From: Lineus longissimus
Taxonomy: Eukaryota; Nemertea; Pilidiophora; Heteronemertea; Lineidae
Assembly: GCF_910592395.1 (NCBI RefSeq)
Contig: NC_088322.1
Location: 5,883,431-5,947,430 of the forward strand
Direction: 5' to 3'
DNA: 64,000 bases
Shown here: piece by piece, positions 20,329 to 31,599 of the stretch
How the letters are laid out: every line of letters begins with the position of its first letter
Position numbering within the stretch: the stretch's first letter is position 1
Translations under genes and position numbers: made by a program
Notes under the pieces: model-generated
The model's database searches: none
Seen by the model: the letters and a program-made list of their open reading frames with translations, nothing else
What the model was told of the DNA's origin: nothing

Positions 20329-21501
20329 TTATTGTCTGCGGGTGAAAACTCGGCGCACAAGATCCTCACGTGCACGAGCACCATCATTCCCAACGTTGGG
20401 CTCCGGATCATGATTCGGGACGTCATGCTGCTGATTGATGAGATCCTCGTCAATTTCTTCACCTATGGGAATTCCATGTGCAACAGCAAAATTATGCAGT
20501 GCACCGCATGCTGCTATAATTTTCGACGCTTTTGCCGGCTGAAACATGTTTGCTTTGGTAAGGCATCTCCATCTCATCTTCCACACCCCATTACACCGTT
20601 CAACGATGGAGCGAATGTGCTTGTGCTGCGTGTTATATCGTTCCCGCGCATCATTTGCTGGATTCTGGTATGGTGTCATGAGCCATGGTTTCTGCGGATA
20701 TCCACTATCGCCGAGGAGCCAGGTATTTGGAATAACCCGCCCTTGTTCGAACATGTCCCATATGTGGGAATTGCGAAGAATGAAGGAGTCGTGGGTTGAC
20801 CCGGGCCATCTTGCGTCTAAATCAATGATATTCAAGTTCATATCACAAACAATTTGAACATTGATTGAGTGGAATCCTTTCCTACAAATGTACACGGCTT
20901 CATTGGCAGGTGGAAATGGACCTTGAATAGGTACTTGGCTACCATCGATGAGGCCGACTATGCACGGGAATTGAAATCTTTCATAGAATTGCCTCTTAGC
21001 TATGCCTATTTCCTCGACTGTTGGCCATCGGATGAATCGGTCCATACGATCACAAATGGCTTGAGCTACGGTGTGAATGCACTTGCTTGTTACTCTTGGA
21101 CCGATACCGTGCACATCCCCTACCATTGGCAGGAACCCTCCTTGGGCGAAGTATCGGACGGCAGTACATAGCTGAAGCGAGCTATCCAACGCGTGGGACC
21201 TGGAATGATATACTTTGTGGTTTTTACAGCATAGGCCGACATGCATGATGGTTGAACATCACATCCATGTAATCATACTAATTAATGCATGGATAGATTG
21301 TTAGTACCTGTGTGTATTTCGCTCAAGGGCCGGCTCGAGAATATCCAGCAGTTCAGTAAATATAGGCTTCGGGAACCTATATTTTCTGAAAAAGTTATCG
21401 TCATCGAAATCCTCAAATGGATTAATTCTTTGCCGAAAATTTCTTGTTTGTTCCACATTGTCTCCATTTCCAAAAAATGCGTCCGCCGCAACGCGCCACA
21501 T
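20329..21501 (-). CDS. PIF/Harbinger transposase (HARBI1-like nuclease, two exons)
   Basis: On minus: exon 1 21501-21308, intron 21307-21200 (CACACAG|GTACTAAC to CATTCCAG), exon 2 21199-20329. Phases agree, giving THR-SHALDSSLQLCTAVRYFAQGGF across the junction, a conserved stretch of HARBI1-type proteins. The DDE_4 domain has IVGLIDGSQVPI (first Asp), WLLGDSGYP (second Asp) and RSIVERCNGVWKMRW (Glu). The enzyme cuts and rejoins transposon ends with 3-bp target duplication. The first ATG (MWRVAADAFF) is used as start. No stop or frameshift was seen, so with the Myb partner this copy could be autonomous. Confidence 0.9.
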
Positions 21502-21539
21502 GTTGACGAATGGCCCTGCACAATCACTAGCGGCCTCAC

Positions 21540-21757
21540 TAGAGGTGCTCCGAGTTCTTCCAGCAAATATGCCTGTCGATAGCGTTATCGACAGTCTAGT
21601 GGAGTTTCTATGCGGCCCCTTATCGGGACTGGTAGCGGGCCGCCAGCTGACGGAGTTTCGATGCGCTCTCTATCGACGAATGCCCGCATAGAACCACCGC
21701 TAAGGCTCCGTTCACTGTCGACCTACACCGATAGTCACTAGCGGAGTTTCTATGCGG
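21540..21757 (-). repeat. Right Harbinger TIR with subterminal repeats
   Basis: Ends GCGGAGTTTCTATGCGG, the reverse complement of the left terminus. Inside are GTGGAGTTTCTATGCGG (about 21600), ACGGAGTTTCGATGCGC (about 21650) and CCGCATAGAACCACCGCT (about 21688). CTGTCGATAGCGTTATCGACAG near 21571 is a palindrome. Confidence 0.8.
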
Positions 21758-22200
21758 TGGTCCCTGGAGGAGGCACTGGTGAGCGGTACCGTGCGCAGTA
21801 TGAGAGAGTTCGCCGCCCACTATAACATCCTCTGGGAGACGTTTAGAAGGTGGAATCACGAGGACTCGAGCAGAAGCAAGAACAAGGGCATGGCCGGAAG
21901 AAGACGGTGATGGAGCCCCGTGATCCGTTCTGGCCACAGGTTGAGGGCCAGCTTTACCAATGGCTGCAGCAGATGAGAGAGCGTCGTCTCGCAGTCCCCG
22001 TTCTCGACATTCAAGATAAGGCGTTGGTAGTGTGGCAAAGCTGGTGGAATTAGTTGGCCCAAGATGTCAGAGAAGGGATTCAGCATTGTCCCCTTCAGCT
22101 ATGGGATTTCAACGCATCCATAGGCTGGGTGGAGTGCTTGATAAGACCCGAAGACATGCTCCATTACCTCCCTGAGCAGTGCCTCACCTTGAAAGGGCAG
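21758..22200 (+). pseudogene. Pogo/Tigger-like transposase, continuation after the Harbinger insertion
   Basis: SLEEALVSGTVRSMREFAAH and ILWETFRRWNHED complete the first helix-turn-helix begun at 18361. A different frame then reads PFWPQVEGQLYQWLQQMRER and IQDKALVVWQSWWN, the CENP-B-type second HTH, up to a stop at 22051-22053 and weak similarity to about 22200. Compare the order in the 47656 copy. At least two frame changes and no catalytic domain: dead. Confidence 0.75.
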
Positions 22201-23193
22201 GTCAGTCCCTAAAACCAGCAGAAGCCAATAAGTCGGTTGGACTTTTTTCATGGACACCCTGTACACTATCAGCCATTAGCACTGGGACACCCTTTACACT
22301 ACCAATGACGATTAGTTGAAAATGTTCTGAGACACTCAGTTCAATGGCCGAAGGCCCTGATCTCATTATCCCACTCATAGGAGACCTACGAATCGGTTTC
22401 AACAATCCGAACAATAAGGATTGAACTCGAAACTGAAGCATATTGGATACGAGGCCTGGACAACCCTCTCTGGAATCCCAGCCAATGCTCGGCCTTCTCA
22501 ACATCTCTGTTCGCCACCCTATGAGTCAGGGGTGGCGACACCGGCTGTTAATGAAGTTGTGTTGTTTTCTTGAGTCTACAGTATGTACTTGTTACATGTT
22601 CTCCAAAAAACACTGCACGCTAGGACCTTGTGTACCTGCTGACATGTGATTACCAACCTGTCCAATCATGGATGAGGGAGGGAGGTCAGAGGTTATAGAA
22701 TGTAAATACACATTTGCGCTGTCGATTTCTAACAAAGTTGATATAATCAAATCATTTGTCAATATCGTGCCAAAACGTCTCTGTAGTAACATCAGATATT
22801 GTTTCAATGCATATCCATCATTGTCTGTACCGGTTCTAACTGGCTTACTACCACCAGCTAAGAAATATAGAAGATTGTTGAGGAATAATATTTTTTGCAC
22901 TATTCCTCTGTATTTTATTTCGGCTGTTTCTATCACAAGTTTGATATCCAAAAGAGTTCCTGTCATTTGCACTGCTCTTTAATGATAGAACAAAAAAAAT
23001 TGGACACATTTGAACAATATTTCATTTCAAGAACACTAATAGCCTCCCTCGTACACTTACACACCAATACCCCCTATCTCCTAGTACCTCTCTGGCAGGA
23101 CAACCATGCATCTCCCGTGCCTAGACTGTAAACCTTGAAATAGAAAGAGTGCTTTTTGTGTCCGCAAAGATATTAATTCCAATTGCAATCACT
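22201..23193. other. No gene seen
   Basis: About 1 kb with no recognisable coding sequence, TIR or RNA. Confidence 0.5.
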
Positions 23194-23219
23194 GTCGCAT
23201 ATGGCAAGCGGAGTGTCCA

Positions 23220-24165
23220 GTAATTAAAAAAAACTAGTTTTATTAAAAAAAACTTGGTTTTTTACCTAATAAACTAAGTTTATTTGGTAAAAATATAGGT
23301 TTTTTAAAACAACCTTGTTTATTAGCTAATAAACCGAGTTTCTTTAATAAAACCAAGTTTTTTTTACTTTCTTTCCTAATAAAGTAGGTTTTTTAACAGA
23401 AACTTACATTTTATGCTAAAAAACCTGGTTTATTACCTAAAAAAAACTTGGTTTTTTACAACATAATCGTATAAAATATAAGTTTCTGTACAGAAATGTC
23501 CATTTATTCAATAAAACAAGGTTTATTACCAAAACAACCTAGTTTATTTAAAAAGACTAAGTTTATTACTAATAAACCTAGTTTTTTTAAATAAACCTGG
23601 TTTATTAGAAAACTTACATTTTTAAACCTCGATCCTACCTACGTTGAGTTATCTGGGATGAGGTTAGGGTCTCACTAACTAGTTTACAGAGTGCAGTGCA
23701 GTGCAGCATTAGTACCACGTGGTGCCGAGGTTGCCCATCCTCGTCCCGATAACATCGCGGATTTGTGTACATGGGGCGAGGTAGAAAATACAAGTTTCTC
23801 GATAGAAAGTAGGTTTTTGCACGCCGTTTGTCCAGTTATTCAAAACAACCTACATTTTTACAATAAAACCAGGTTTTATTGCAAAAAACTAAGTTGTTTT
23901 GTATAAAACCAAGTTTTTTACGTAAAAAGGTAGGTTTATTGGCCATTTGTCCAGTTATTGTTAATAAACCAAGATTCTTTGCTATAAAACTAAGTTTGTT
24001 ACCACTGGATGAAAAACTTATATTTTAGGGAATAAAACCAAGTTTATTTGTTAAACTTGACATTTGTGGATAGAAACAAGGTTTATTAGGTAAAAAACTT
24101 GGTTTTATTAAAGAAACTCGGTTTATTAGCTAATAAACAAGGTTGTTTTAAAATGAAATGGCCAG
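23220..24165. repeat. Array of AAAC(N4)GTTT-like near-palindromes
   Basis: Dozens of motifs such as AAACCTAGTTT, AAACTAAGTTT and AAACCAAGTTTT are separated by short A- or T-runs, broken by a unique patch at about 23630-23800. Internal GTTTGTCCAGTTATT copies (about 23826 and 23946) echo the terminal GTGTCCAGTAATT. Confidence 0.85.
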
Positions 24166-25188
24166 GGCCATTGTGCTCACCTCATGTGGAGGAAAGATGG
24201 ATAAAGAGCATGGTATTGTGTCATGTAGTGTTAGGTTTGATGTAGGTCCAAGCAATTACAATTTCCCCAAAATGGCCAATTTACAGTACATTCGACCTCT
24301 GTGACCTTGAAAAGTAGGTCAAATCAAAGACGACCCGGGTGACGCATTAAATGGTTGTTAGAATTAGATGTACCTATGATATAAAATTGCCAATCGGGCA
24401 AGTCATTACTAGGAATAATGGCATTTTGAAGAATTTAGGATTTGGCCCCCTCCCTGGAGGCCAAACGGCAAATCAGATCGCACCAAACTTCGGTACCTGA
24501 GATCACCTGACCAAGGGGTACATGTGTACTTAATTTGTGATCAATAGTCATTGCAGTTAAGAAACGTGCCATAGTTACGGCCTGACGGCGAATTTACGCC
24601 ATTTGACCTCTGTGACCTTGACAAGAAGGTCAAATTAAAAACCTGTGTGACATTTACTGTATGGTGGTTAGATGTACCCATGATATCAAATTGGTGGCAA
24701 TCGGGCAAGAAGTTAAGGAATAATCACATTTTTAAGGTTTTTGGATTTTGCCCCCTGGTGGTCAAGTGGTGAATCATATTGGACCAAACTTCGGTCCCTG
24801 AGATCATCTGACTAAGGGGTAAATGTGTACCAAATTTGGTATCAATAGTCATTGCAGTTTAGAAACGTGCCATCGTTACATCCTAACGGCCAATTTACAC
24901 TATTTGACCTCTGTGACCTTGAAAAGGAGGTCAAATCAAAAACCCGGAGGATATATGATGCACCTTTGCTAGAAGTACCTACCATATTTTTTTCAAAATT
25001 TCCCGACTACTATTAAGGGAGATATTGCATATTTTCACTTTTAACGTTTGGCCCCCTGGTGGCCAAACCATAAAACGAATCGGACCAAAACTTGGTCTCC
25101 AAGGTGTCATTACATAAGGGTACATGTGTACAAAGTTTCAACTCAATAGCTCTAATAGTTACGAAACGTGCCCTGCTAACGGACGACG

Positions 25189-25235
<47 letters not shown>

Positions 25236-25285
25236 ACGACGGACGCCACGGTATGGGATAAGCTCACCTCTGCTAAGAGGTGAGC
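24166..25285 (+). repeat. Dispersed repeat with three ~300-bp units and nuclear-receptor-like half sites
   Basis: Bounded by GCCATTGTGCTCACCTC on the left and GAGGTGAGCTAAAAA on the right. Inside, the block TTGACCTCTGTGACCTTGA recurs at about 24294, 24602 and 24903 with TAGGTCAAAT-like sequence after it, followed by GCCCCCTGG, AAACTTCGG and GAAACGTGCC. It ends with an (ACG)n run. Other copies lie at about 26100-26360, 29700-30265 and 32652-33740. Confidence 0.8.
25183..25248 (+). repeat. (ACG)n microsatellite
   Basis: ACGGACGACGG, then about 14 ACG units, then GGACGACGGACG. It creates spurious Arg-rich reading frames on both strands. Confidence 0.95.
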
Positions 25286-25396
25286 TAAAAACCTATATTT
25301 TTACCAAATAAACTTAGTTTATTAGGTAAAAAACTAAGTTTTTTGAATAAAACTAGGTTTTTTTAATTACTGGACACTCCGCTTGCCATAGTCGCA

Positions 25397-28300
25397 GGGT
25401 TATCGAAAGGGTAAAGGACAAGTAGCTATTTCACAAAATGGCGAAATAGAGTGGCCATGAATTATTTCGAGTTCATAGTAATCTTCCTTTTTGAGGAGGC
25501 GTCAAATATCCGAATACGAACTTTCTAAGACACTGCCATTCATGTACACTACACGTGTTGACAGGCCCTTCATTATTTACAGCAGTACAGTAGAACATAA
25601 GGGTTCAAAAGCAAATAAACAAGTAAAGAAACAGTTAATTAGAAATAATATATGTAAAAATTATTGGTACTCGAAAGATGATAGAAGGATTTCCAAGATG
25701 TCATGACAAACAAGGTCAGAGGTGAAAAGTCTCCTGAAAGTGCTAATATAGAAAATAGTGGAAATATTATGCACGATTGTAAGAAATTACGGTAACTGAG
25801 AAAATCCCTGATATCATATAATGGCTTAATTATTTGAATCTGCACCGGATGTTACACTAGTAACATTGTATGCGAGCCTAAAAATTGCAAAAAGCGATCC
25901 TTTTCGGCAAAAGGGAGGCATTTCTCATTGTCTGCTTGTGAAGACAAAAAAACTGCTGTTGAGACACAACATTTAGAGTGGGACCATACATCTTTGGATT
26001 GGCAAAAGGATATAACTCTGGTAAAAAATTCTTGGCATAAGCAGCTCAACAAAACCTTGCATTTCTTACTGAGCTCTATTATGATGCCATTCTTTTTATG
26101 CCGTATCGGTTGAGAAACGTGTCATAGCTTCCTTCCTACAGCCAAGTCATGCAATTTGACCCCCGTAACCTGGAAAAGTTGTTGTTCAAATCAAAAACCT
26201 GTAGGGAGCAACATACATAAAAATGTAGTTGAATTATCAAAAGGTGTCAAGAACCAGACCAGACCAAAATTCATTGTCAGAGTGCATGCATCTGACCTAA
26301 TCGGTTTAGATGCTTATACATATGTATTTCAAGTTCATAGATTTAACGGTTAAAGACAATGCCATCACCTAACCGTTCCTGCGAACAAAAACGCTCTGGC
26401 TTCAGCAGGATGCGAGGTCCAACACGGATGGTACAAGGTATTTTGATTATTATGCAATCACAGTCAGTAATATAAATATTGAGCTGTATTTCGACGTTGC
26501 TGGTCAAGCTATTTATACATGTATATCGATTAGAAATGGAATCAGGAATATTTCACTTGAAGTGTAATCCATGGTGCCTGCTGTGAAGGTGTTGCTTTGA
26601 GTTCTTCATTCTAAAGTGTGCTACACAAGGTCCCAAGTGCTCGGCCTCGATCTGACTCTGGATTCTGTATTTCAAACGTCAGCTTTAAGGCAAGAGGGCA
26701 ATATGAACTCGCACGGCCAAATATTGCGTTATGAATCAATTGCAATAGTAAATATGTCGGCAATATGAATGACATTTGAAGTAATGCGTTTTTTATAGCA
26801 TTTATACTGTAAATGATTAAATAAAAACATTACACTCCAGAAAACTAAAATACGGCTAGCATTATTGAAAATAAGAGTGTTAGCCAGCTCTAAATTAAGA
26901 AGAAAATGCCACAGAACTTTGGCAATACTCGATCTGGGGAAAGAGTACATTTTGGTTAAACAAGTGATCAGGCGCCTATATCATAAAGATTTTTAATGAA
27001 GTTCCATTATGGTACTTTCATGGAAGGATTTAAGTACATGGTGATGCCACGTCATTACATACTTTCATATAGCGTTTTTATTGTGTCATTCCATTTACTT
27101 CAGCCCTTCGAATCTGAGGTGTACCATTATGAGAATGCATAAAAATCTGTTCAAACGCGGGTTAGGATTTTGTGCTTGTATCGTAATTAGCGGATCTAGA
27201 ACTATTGTTGGTAAAATGCTACAGCTTGATAGAATGATTCCTCGATATTAAATGGAGTGGTTAAGACTACAATGGCGCTATGGCTGTAGGCAAGTAGCAA
27301 GCGTATTGATACTAAACATGTGCCCGTCTACCACGATATTTTGACGTATTAGTTTTAACCGAAGCAACCGATAGATGAAATATATCTCAGTGCGACAGAA
27401 ATTTGGTGACACATTTTGATACGGAGTGGTGAACTCTGTATCAAAACGACCTTCTGCTTTAGGTCCTGTCTGAGATTAAGGATAGCAAGGCACATACGTC
27501 TATGGATCATTTTTAGAATAGACATGCAATAACTGAGTTATTATAAACCAAATACAAACAAACTTTGAACAAGATGTAATTTGTAGGCATAGACTGCAAA
27601 GAAATTGAAAATAGCAAAGGAAAAGAAATCATTTTGATGTTGTGGGCAAAGCGAAGCTGGTTCTAGTTTAATTATATTCCTTCTAGAATGTCATTAATGA
27701 AACTGATAAATAGATCAATGATATTTTTTGGCCAATTTAATTACTAGTAAATTTAATTTTTTTTAAAGTATTTTTTAGAATGATTTAGGTAACGACTTAA
27801 TCAATTATTTGGAACCAACTGAACTTTATTCAGTTATACCATCAGGTGTATTTTGTAAATTCGTCCCTGTCCCGTCTATAACTGACCAAAATAAATACTC
27901 TCAAATATTCTACCCGGGTAATGACAATAGCCCTACTTTTGCCTGCCCCAACTCACCCCACACTAACATACACTTAGATGGCCGCTTTTTACGTCACTTA
28001 GCCGTACAACTGATGTTATAATAATATGTAAACCGTTTCTCAGGCGTCCATGAGAGTCCCTACATTTCTGATGCTGACCCTCGCATCGAAAATCCAGTAT
28101 TTGGGTTGGCTAATGGAACCCCAACCTTCCATTAGATTTAACGCTGCCCTATTAGTAAAAGACAGGATAAAGGCACTACCTGAAACGCTGCTTAATGTAT
28201 CTTCTTGATATGCCATGCTCTCGAAGTGACCGTCATCAAGATGCCATTAGCACTAATGGAACTATATTATGCTTTATGATATACGCGCCAGGACTATTGA

Positions 28301-29699
28301 GAAAATTAACTATAAATGAGGAATTGTGTCGTGTTGTAATAAAACGTAAGTATAATTCAATTATAAAATCAAATCTGATTGGATACAGTATATCTCTCAA
28401 CCGGAACCCTCCTTGTTAAAATTGTCATTGATTCCTATATTTCCAACAGAATCGAAACATTTGCTACTCATGTTATATTTACATGAATTCCTGACACCAA
28501 AGAATTCTAAGTAGGGCATTTTCTGATTACCAAAACTGTGGTGAGCTTAATGCCAACTTGACAAGATGCGATTACGAGTACTTCTCAGGTGAGAGGTTTG
28601 GTGTTTCATGCAGACTACACCAAGCTGAAAACAGCACCCTTCATCGAAGCCTTCATGAACTCTCTTCACAATCTGTATTGTGCAATGGTCATGGTCATGG
28701 CAATGGTCATTTTTAGGAGATGGGAGTGATTACTTCCTTCCCGCAAAATGTTTTTCCTAGAGTGGTAGAAGAATGACACCGAGACCTTTGTCTGATTAAC
28801 CCCTTATTACTGGATTACTTGTGTTTGCCAAATGTGAGCCATGGCATTTGTGACATCCCCTTTTCAGGAGAATGGTGCTCGAAGATACGTGATCGGATGA
28901 TTATAATCAAGGTGTCATTGGACAGTGTCAGGTTTGGACCTTTTTAGAAATGTATGTTACATAATGAGGGGATGGAATTAGGTGCATCCAAATACAACAG
29001 ATATATGACCAACTAAATATACCATACTCTGCTGAAAACCGCATTCAAATATCGTGTTTTATCTCTGTGATATTTTTAAAAAACGGTGGACATCTACTTT
29101 CTGGTAGGACGACTGTACATTGCTAACAAATGAAGTCGACCGACGCTCTGTTATGGGTATACATGTAGCTCAACAAGGGAACTAGAAATATGGGTTAAGC
29201 TTTGCCCACAAGTAAACAATGCTTCATGTTTTTTTGCCTTTCGCTGGCATGGCTAGAACGCTCGGGTACCGCAATGTCATGGCAAGTGGCTTGCGGAAGA
29301 CCTGTACTGACGCATTAAGGTCTCGATAAATAGTAGATTAGAGTACCAAATGGCCTTCAAAGTCTCAAGTAAAGGCAAGAATCTTACCCTGAAGCCTTCC
29401 ACAATCGTCAGCTTTTGCCTTTAACAAGAGACGGAAGTATTCTCGTTTAGGGCCACCGAGATCTTGAGCATCTTCTACTGACTCATCATGCCCGAACGTC
29501 ACGCTTATGTCTCCAGTCTGACTGAAGAATACCATCCTTTTGAAATATCGAAGTGATGACGCCCACACCGAGGTTCTGGAAACTACCAGAAGGCGAGTTG
29601 GCCCATTCACTTCTGTGTTCGCATGTCCCCGACCCCCCCCCCCCCCCCCCTTCGATCACCACTGTAGATATTTCACGGAAAAAGGAAGCAGTTATTTTC
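25397..29699. other. No gene seen; one degenerate dispersed-repeat copy
   Basis: AT-rich sequence without recognisable genes. 26100-26360 is a worn copy of the dispersed repeat (GAGAAACGTGTCATAG, TTTGACCCCCGTAACCTGG). A run of about 20 C lies at 29633-29652. Short frames do not look like proteins. Confidence 0.5.
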
Positions 29700-30265
29700 A
29701 AATGAAAGGCCAGGGATCATTGCGCTTACCGTGTGGATATTTTGATGTTTAGCATTTCACCCTGGTGAAGAAACATGTTACGTGTATGGAATATAGATTA
29801 AGTCAAAGTCAGTATGACATGATGTATCCTTGCTTCGAGTCCCAACTAGCTTTAGTGGCAAGAAACGTGCCGTTGTTACACTGAAACGGCCAATTTACGC
29901 CAATTGACCTCTTTGACCTTGAAAAGTAGGTCAAGTCAAATACCCGTATGAAATGCGATGTCGCCTTGCTAGGAGAAACTACCATAAAACTTTTATCGAC
30001 AACAAGTCACTTATAAGAGAGATATCACACTTTTTAGGTTTCAAATTTTGCCCACCTTTGTGGCCAAGGCATGAATCAGATCCGACAGAAATTCAGTGTC
30101 AGAGGTCACCTGACCTGGTGGATCCTGTGTACAAAGTCTCAAGTTCATAGTTCCAACGGTTTAGAAACGTGCCACTGTTTTGAAACAGGATACGGACGAC
30201 GACGACAACAACAACGATAGACACTGTGGTATTGTATAGACTCCCCTACGGTGAGCCTTAACTCA
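29700..30265 (+). repeat. Dispersed repeat copy
   Basis: Starts like the 24166 copy (GGCCAGGGATCATTGCGCTTACC). It carries TTGACCTCTTTGACCTTGA near 29899 and AGGTCA just after, GAAACGTGCC twice, a short GACGAC tail, and ends in GGTGAGCC. Confidence 0.75.
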
Positions 30266-30442
30266 TATCAACTAGATGTCAAGCACAATCATTAACAGCT
30301 GGTGAAATTGAATGCACCTGTTTGCTGATACAGTATGTCTAAGAAGAAAAGCCATAGAAGAACTGACAAGAGCAAAAGATGTCATGGGGTTCGTGTAAAC
30401 AAAGTTAGATATGCATAAATGCCACTTTAATCTCCCTGAAAG

Positions 30443-31172
30443 GTGAGCTGTATTCCTACTTTGGGTCCTCTTCATCAGGTAAATCTGTTGACACGCCATC
30501 AGCATTCATCATACTGTTCTGGACTGCCTGGTCCACTGCTGCCTCAGGCTTATCCAAAATCTCCATTGGAGTGGTGTATTCTCCTTGTCACCATGGAGCG
30601 ATTTACATGCGTCATGTTCCCTTTAATGCCACGATATCTTTGTACCAAGACGGTGACATATTGCGCGATATTGGAGATTTTTACTTTACTCCTTGTGCTC
30701 AATACACACATCCTAACTTTTTTTTGGACTGTCACCTGATGTCTTCGGGTGCGTTGCCGGCCCGGTTGGATCTCCATATGACGTGTTTTACTACAACGAA
30801 TGGAGCATCATACGAATCGCTCCGCTATACCCTTCATTGGAATATTCAATTTTCAATTTATCTATCATTCTTAGGCTCCTGAAGAGAGAGACTATACATG
30901 ATCGACCCACACAAGATGTAAACCTCAGGAGCATAACAACTATGTGGGTAGTTATCAGTATTGTTTCTGTCTTCCTTACATTGCCAAACCAACTTTTTTA
31001 CCGATTAGCAGAAATATATTTCCCAAGTTTACCGATAGGTGAGGTAACGGCGCAGTGGGACGCTCTCTTTAACTTGCTTAGGATTTTAAGCAGGGCAATG
31101 ACATACTCTCTAACCACGTCACCAACTGCATTGTTTACTGTATCAGCGGATCGCAATTTCGAGCAGCCATAA
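30443..31172 (+). pseudogene. Rhodopsin-like GPCR fragment, TM3 to TM7
   Basis: The first frame (30443-30739) reads WCILLVTMERFTCVMFPLMP, a TM3 end with an ERF/DRY-type motif, followed by a TM4-like hydrophobic stretch. At the T8 run (about 30718-30725) the reading moves by one base into a frame that continues to the stop at 31170-31172. That frame reads an extracellular-loop region (PYDVFYYNEWSIIRIA), a TM5 segment, LRSITTMWVVISIVSVFLTL (TM6) and RAMTYSLTTSPTALFTVSAD in the TM7 position. TM1-TM2 were not found upstream. It resembles invertebrate peptide-receptor-type class A GPCRs. If the T-run length is a sequencing error, the exon would be open. Confidence 0.6.
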
Positions 31173-31244
31173 TAAAGCAAATGAAGGATCTCTGGAACTC
31201 ACTCAGTGGCGATAGTCTGTAGGTCTCATCACATCCCCCTGTTA

Positions 31245-31400
31245 CGCCCCAACTCTATAATAGTGCCAACTCTGATGGACATGATTCCAACTTTAATATG
31301 CCAACTCCAATGGAGATAGATAAGTACTCAGCCGCAAGATGTCTCTACCCGGTGAACGGTTTGTTCCAACTCGAAGATGCCAGCTTTGAAAGCGGAACTG
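31245..31400 (-). repeat. Uninterrupted paralogue of the target of the 39.7-kb transposon
   Basis: Read on minus, this ~155-bp segment equals the sequence left of 39717 (GGCTGAGTACTTA) joined directly to the sequence right of 42619 (TATCTATCTCC) with a single TA. It therefore shows what the insertion site looked like before the transposon arrived. A short frame (MPTPMEIDKYSAARCLYPVN) crosses it; its function is unknown. Confidence 0.85.
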
Positions 31401-31599
31401 TGTATACAGTTTCGATACACGTGCGAGTCAAGATATTGCCATCATTCTTTATACTTTCTTCGGTTATCTTTTGTCATTGTGAATTGGGGTTGGCCGGTTC
31501 CGATACGGTATGTACATGCATTGGTTCACTGATTAATCTCATGCGTCTGTTCTAAGAAGTTCGTTGACTTAGTTATACAAAATGAGTTGCTTATGATAC

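Larger units (their letters stand above)
18449..21757. mobile_element. Complete PIF/Harbinger DNA transposon
   Basis: 3,309 bp with perfect terminal inverted repeats of at least 22 bp (CCGCATAGAAACTCCGCTAG... at both ends). It carries two convergent genes, the standard pair for this superfamily: a Myb/SANT-like protein on plus and a DDE nuclease on minus. It interrupts a pogo-like transposase whose reading resumes exactly on the other side. The 3-bp target duplication is CGG on the left and TGG on the right, which fits one CpG transition after insertion. Extra copies of the terminal motif lie inside both ends. Both genes appear intact. Confidence 0.92.
23200..25390. mobile_element. 2.2-kb non-autonomous inverted-repeat transposon with palindromic array
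   Basis: The ends are near-identical inverted repeats of about 105 bp starting TATGGCAAGCGGAGTGTCC (23200 onward; reverse complement ending 25390). They are flanked by the 6-bp direct duplication GTCGCA (23194-23199 and 25391-25396). The left half (23220-24165) is a long run of AAAC-YWR-GTTT near-palindromes in poly-A/T. The right half is mostly a separate dispersed repeat (24166-25285). No transposase is encoded. Its termini resemble those of the MITE at 31977. Confidence 0.85.

Noticed and set aside
25013-25283. Arg-rich proteins on both strands
   Set aside because: Produced by the (ACG)n microsatellite.
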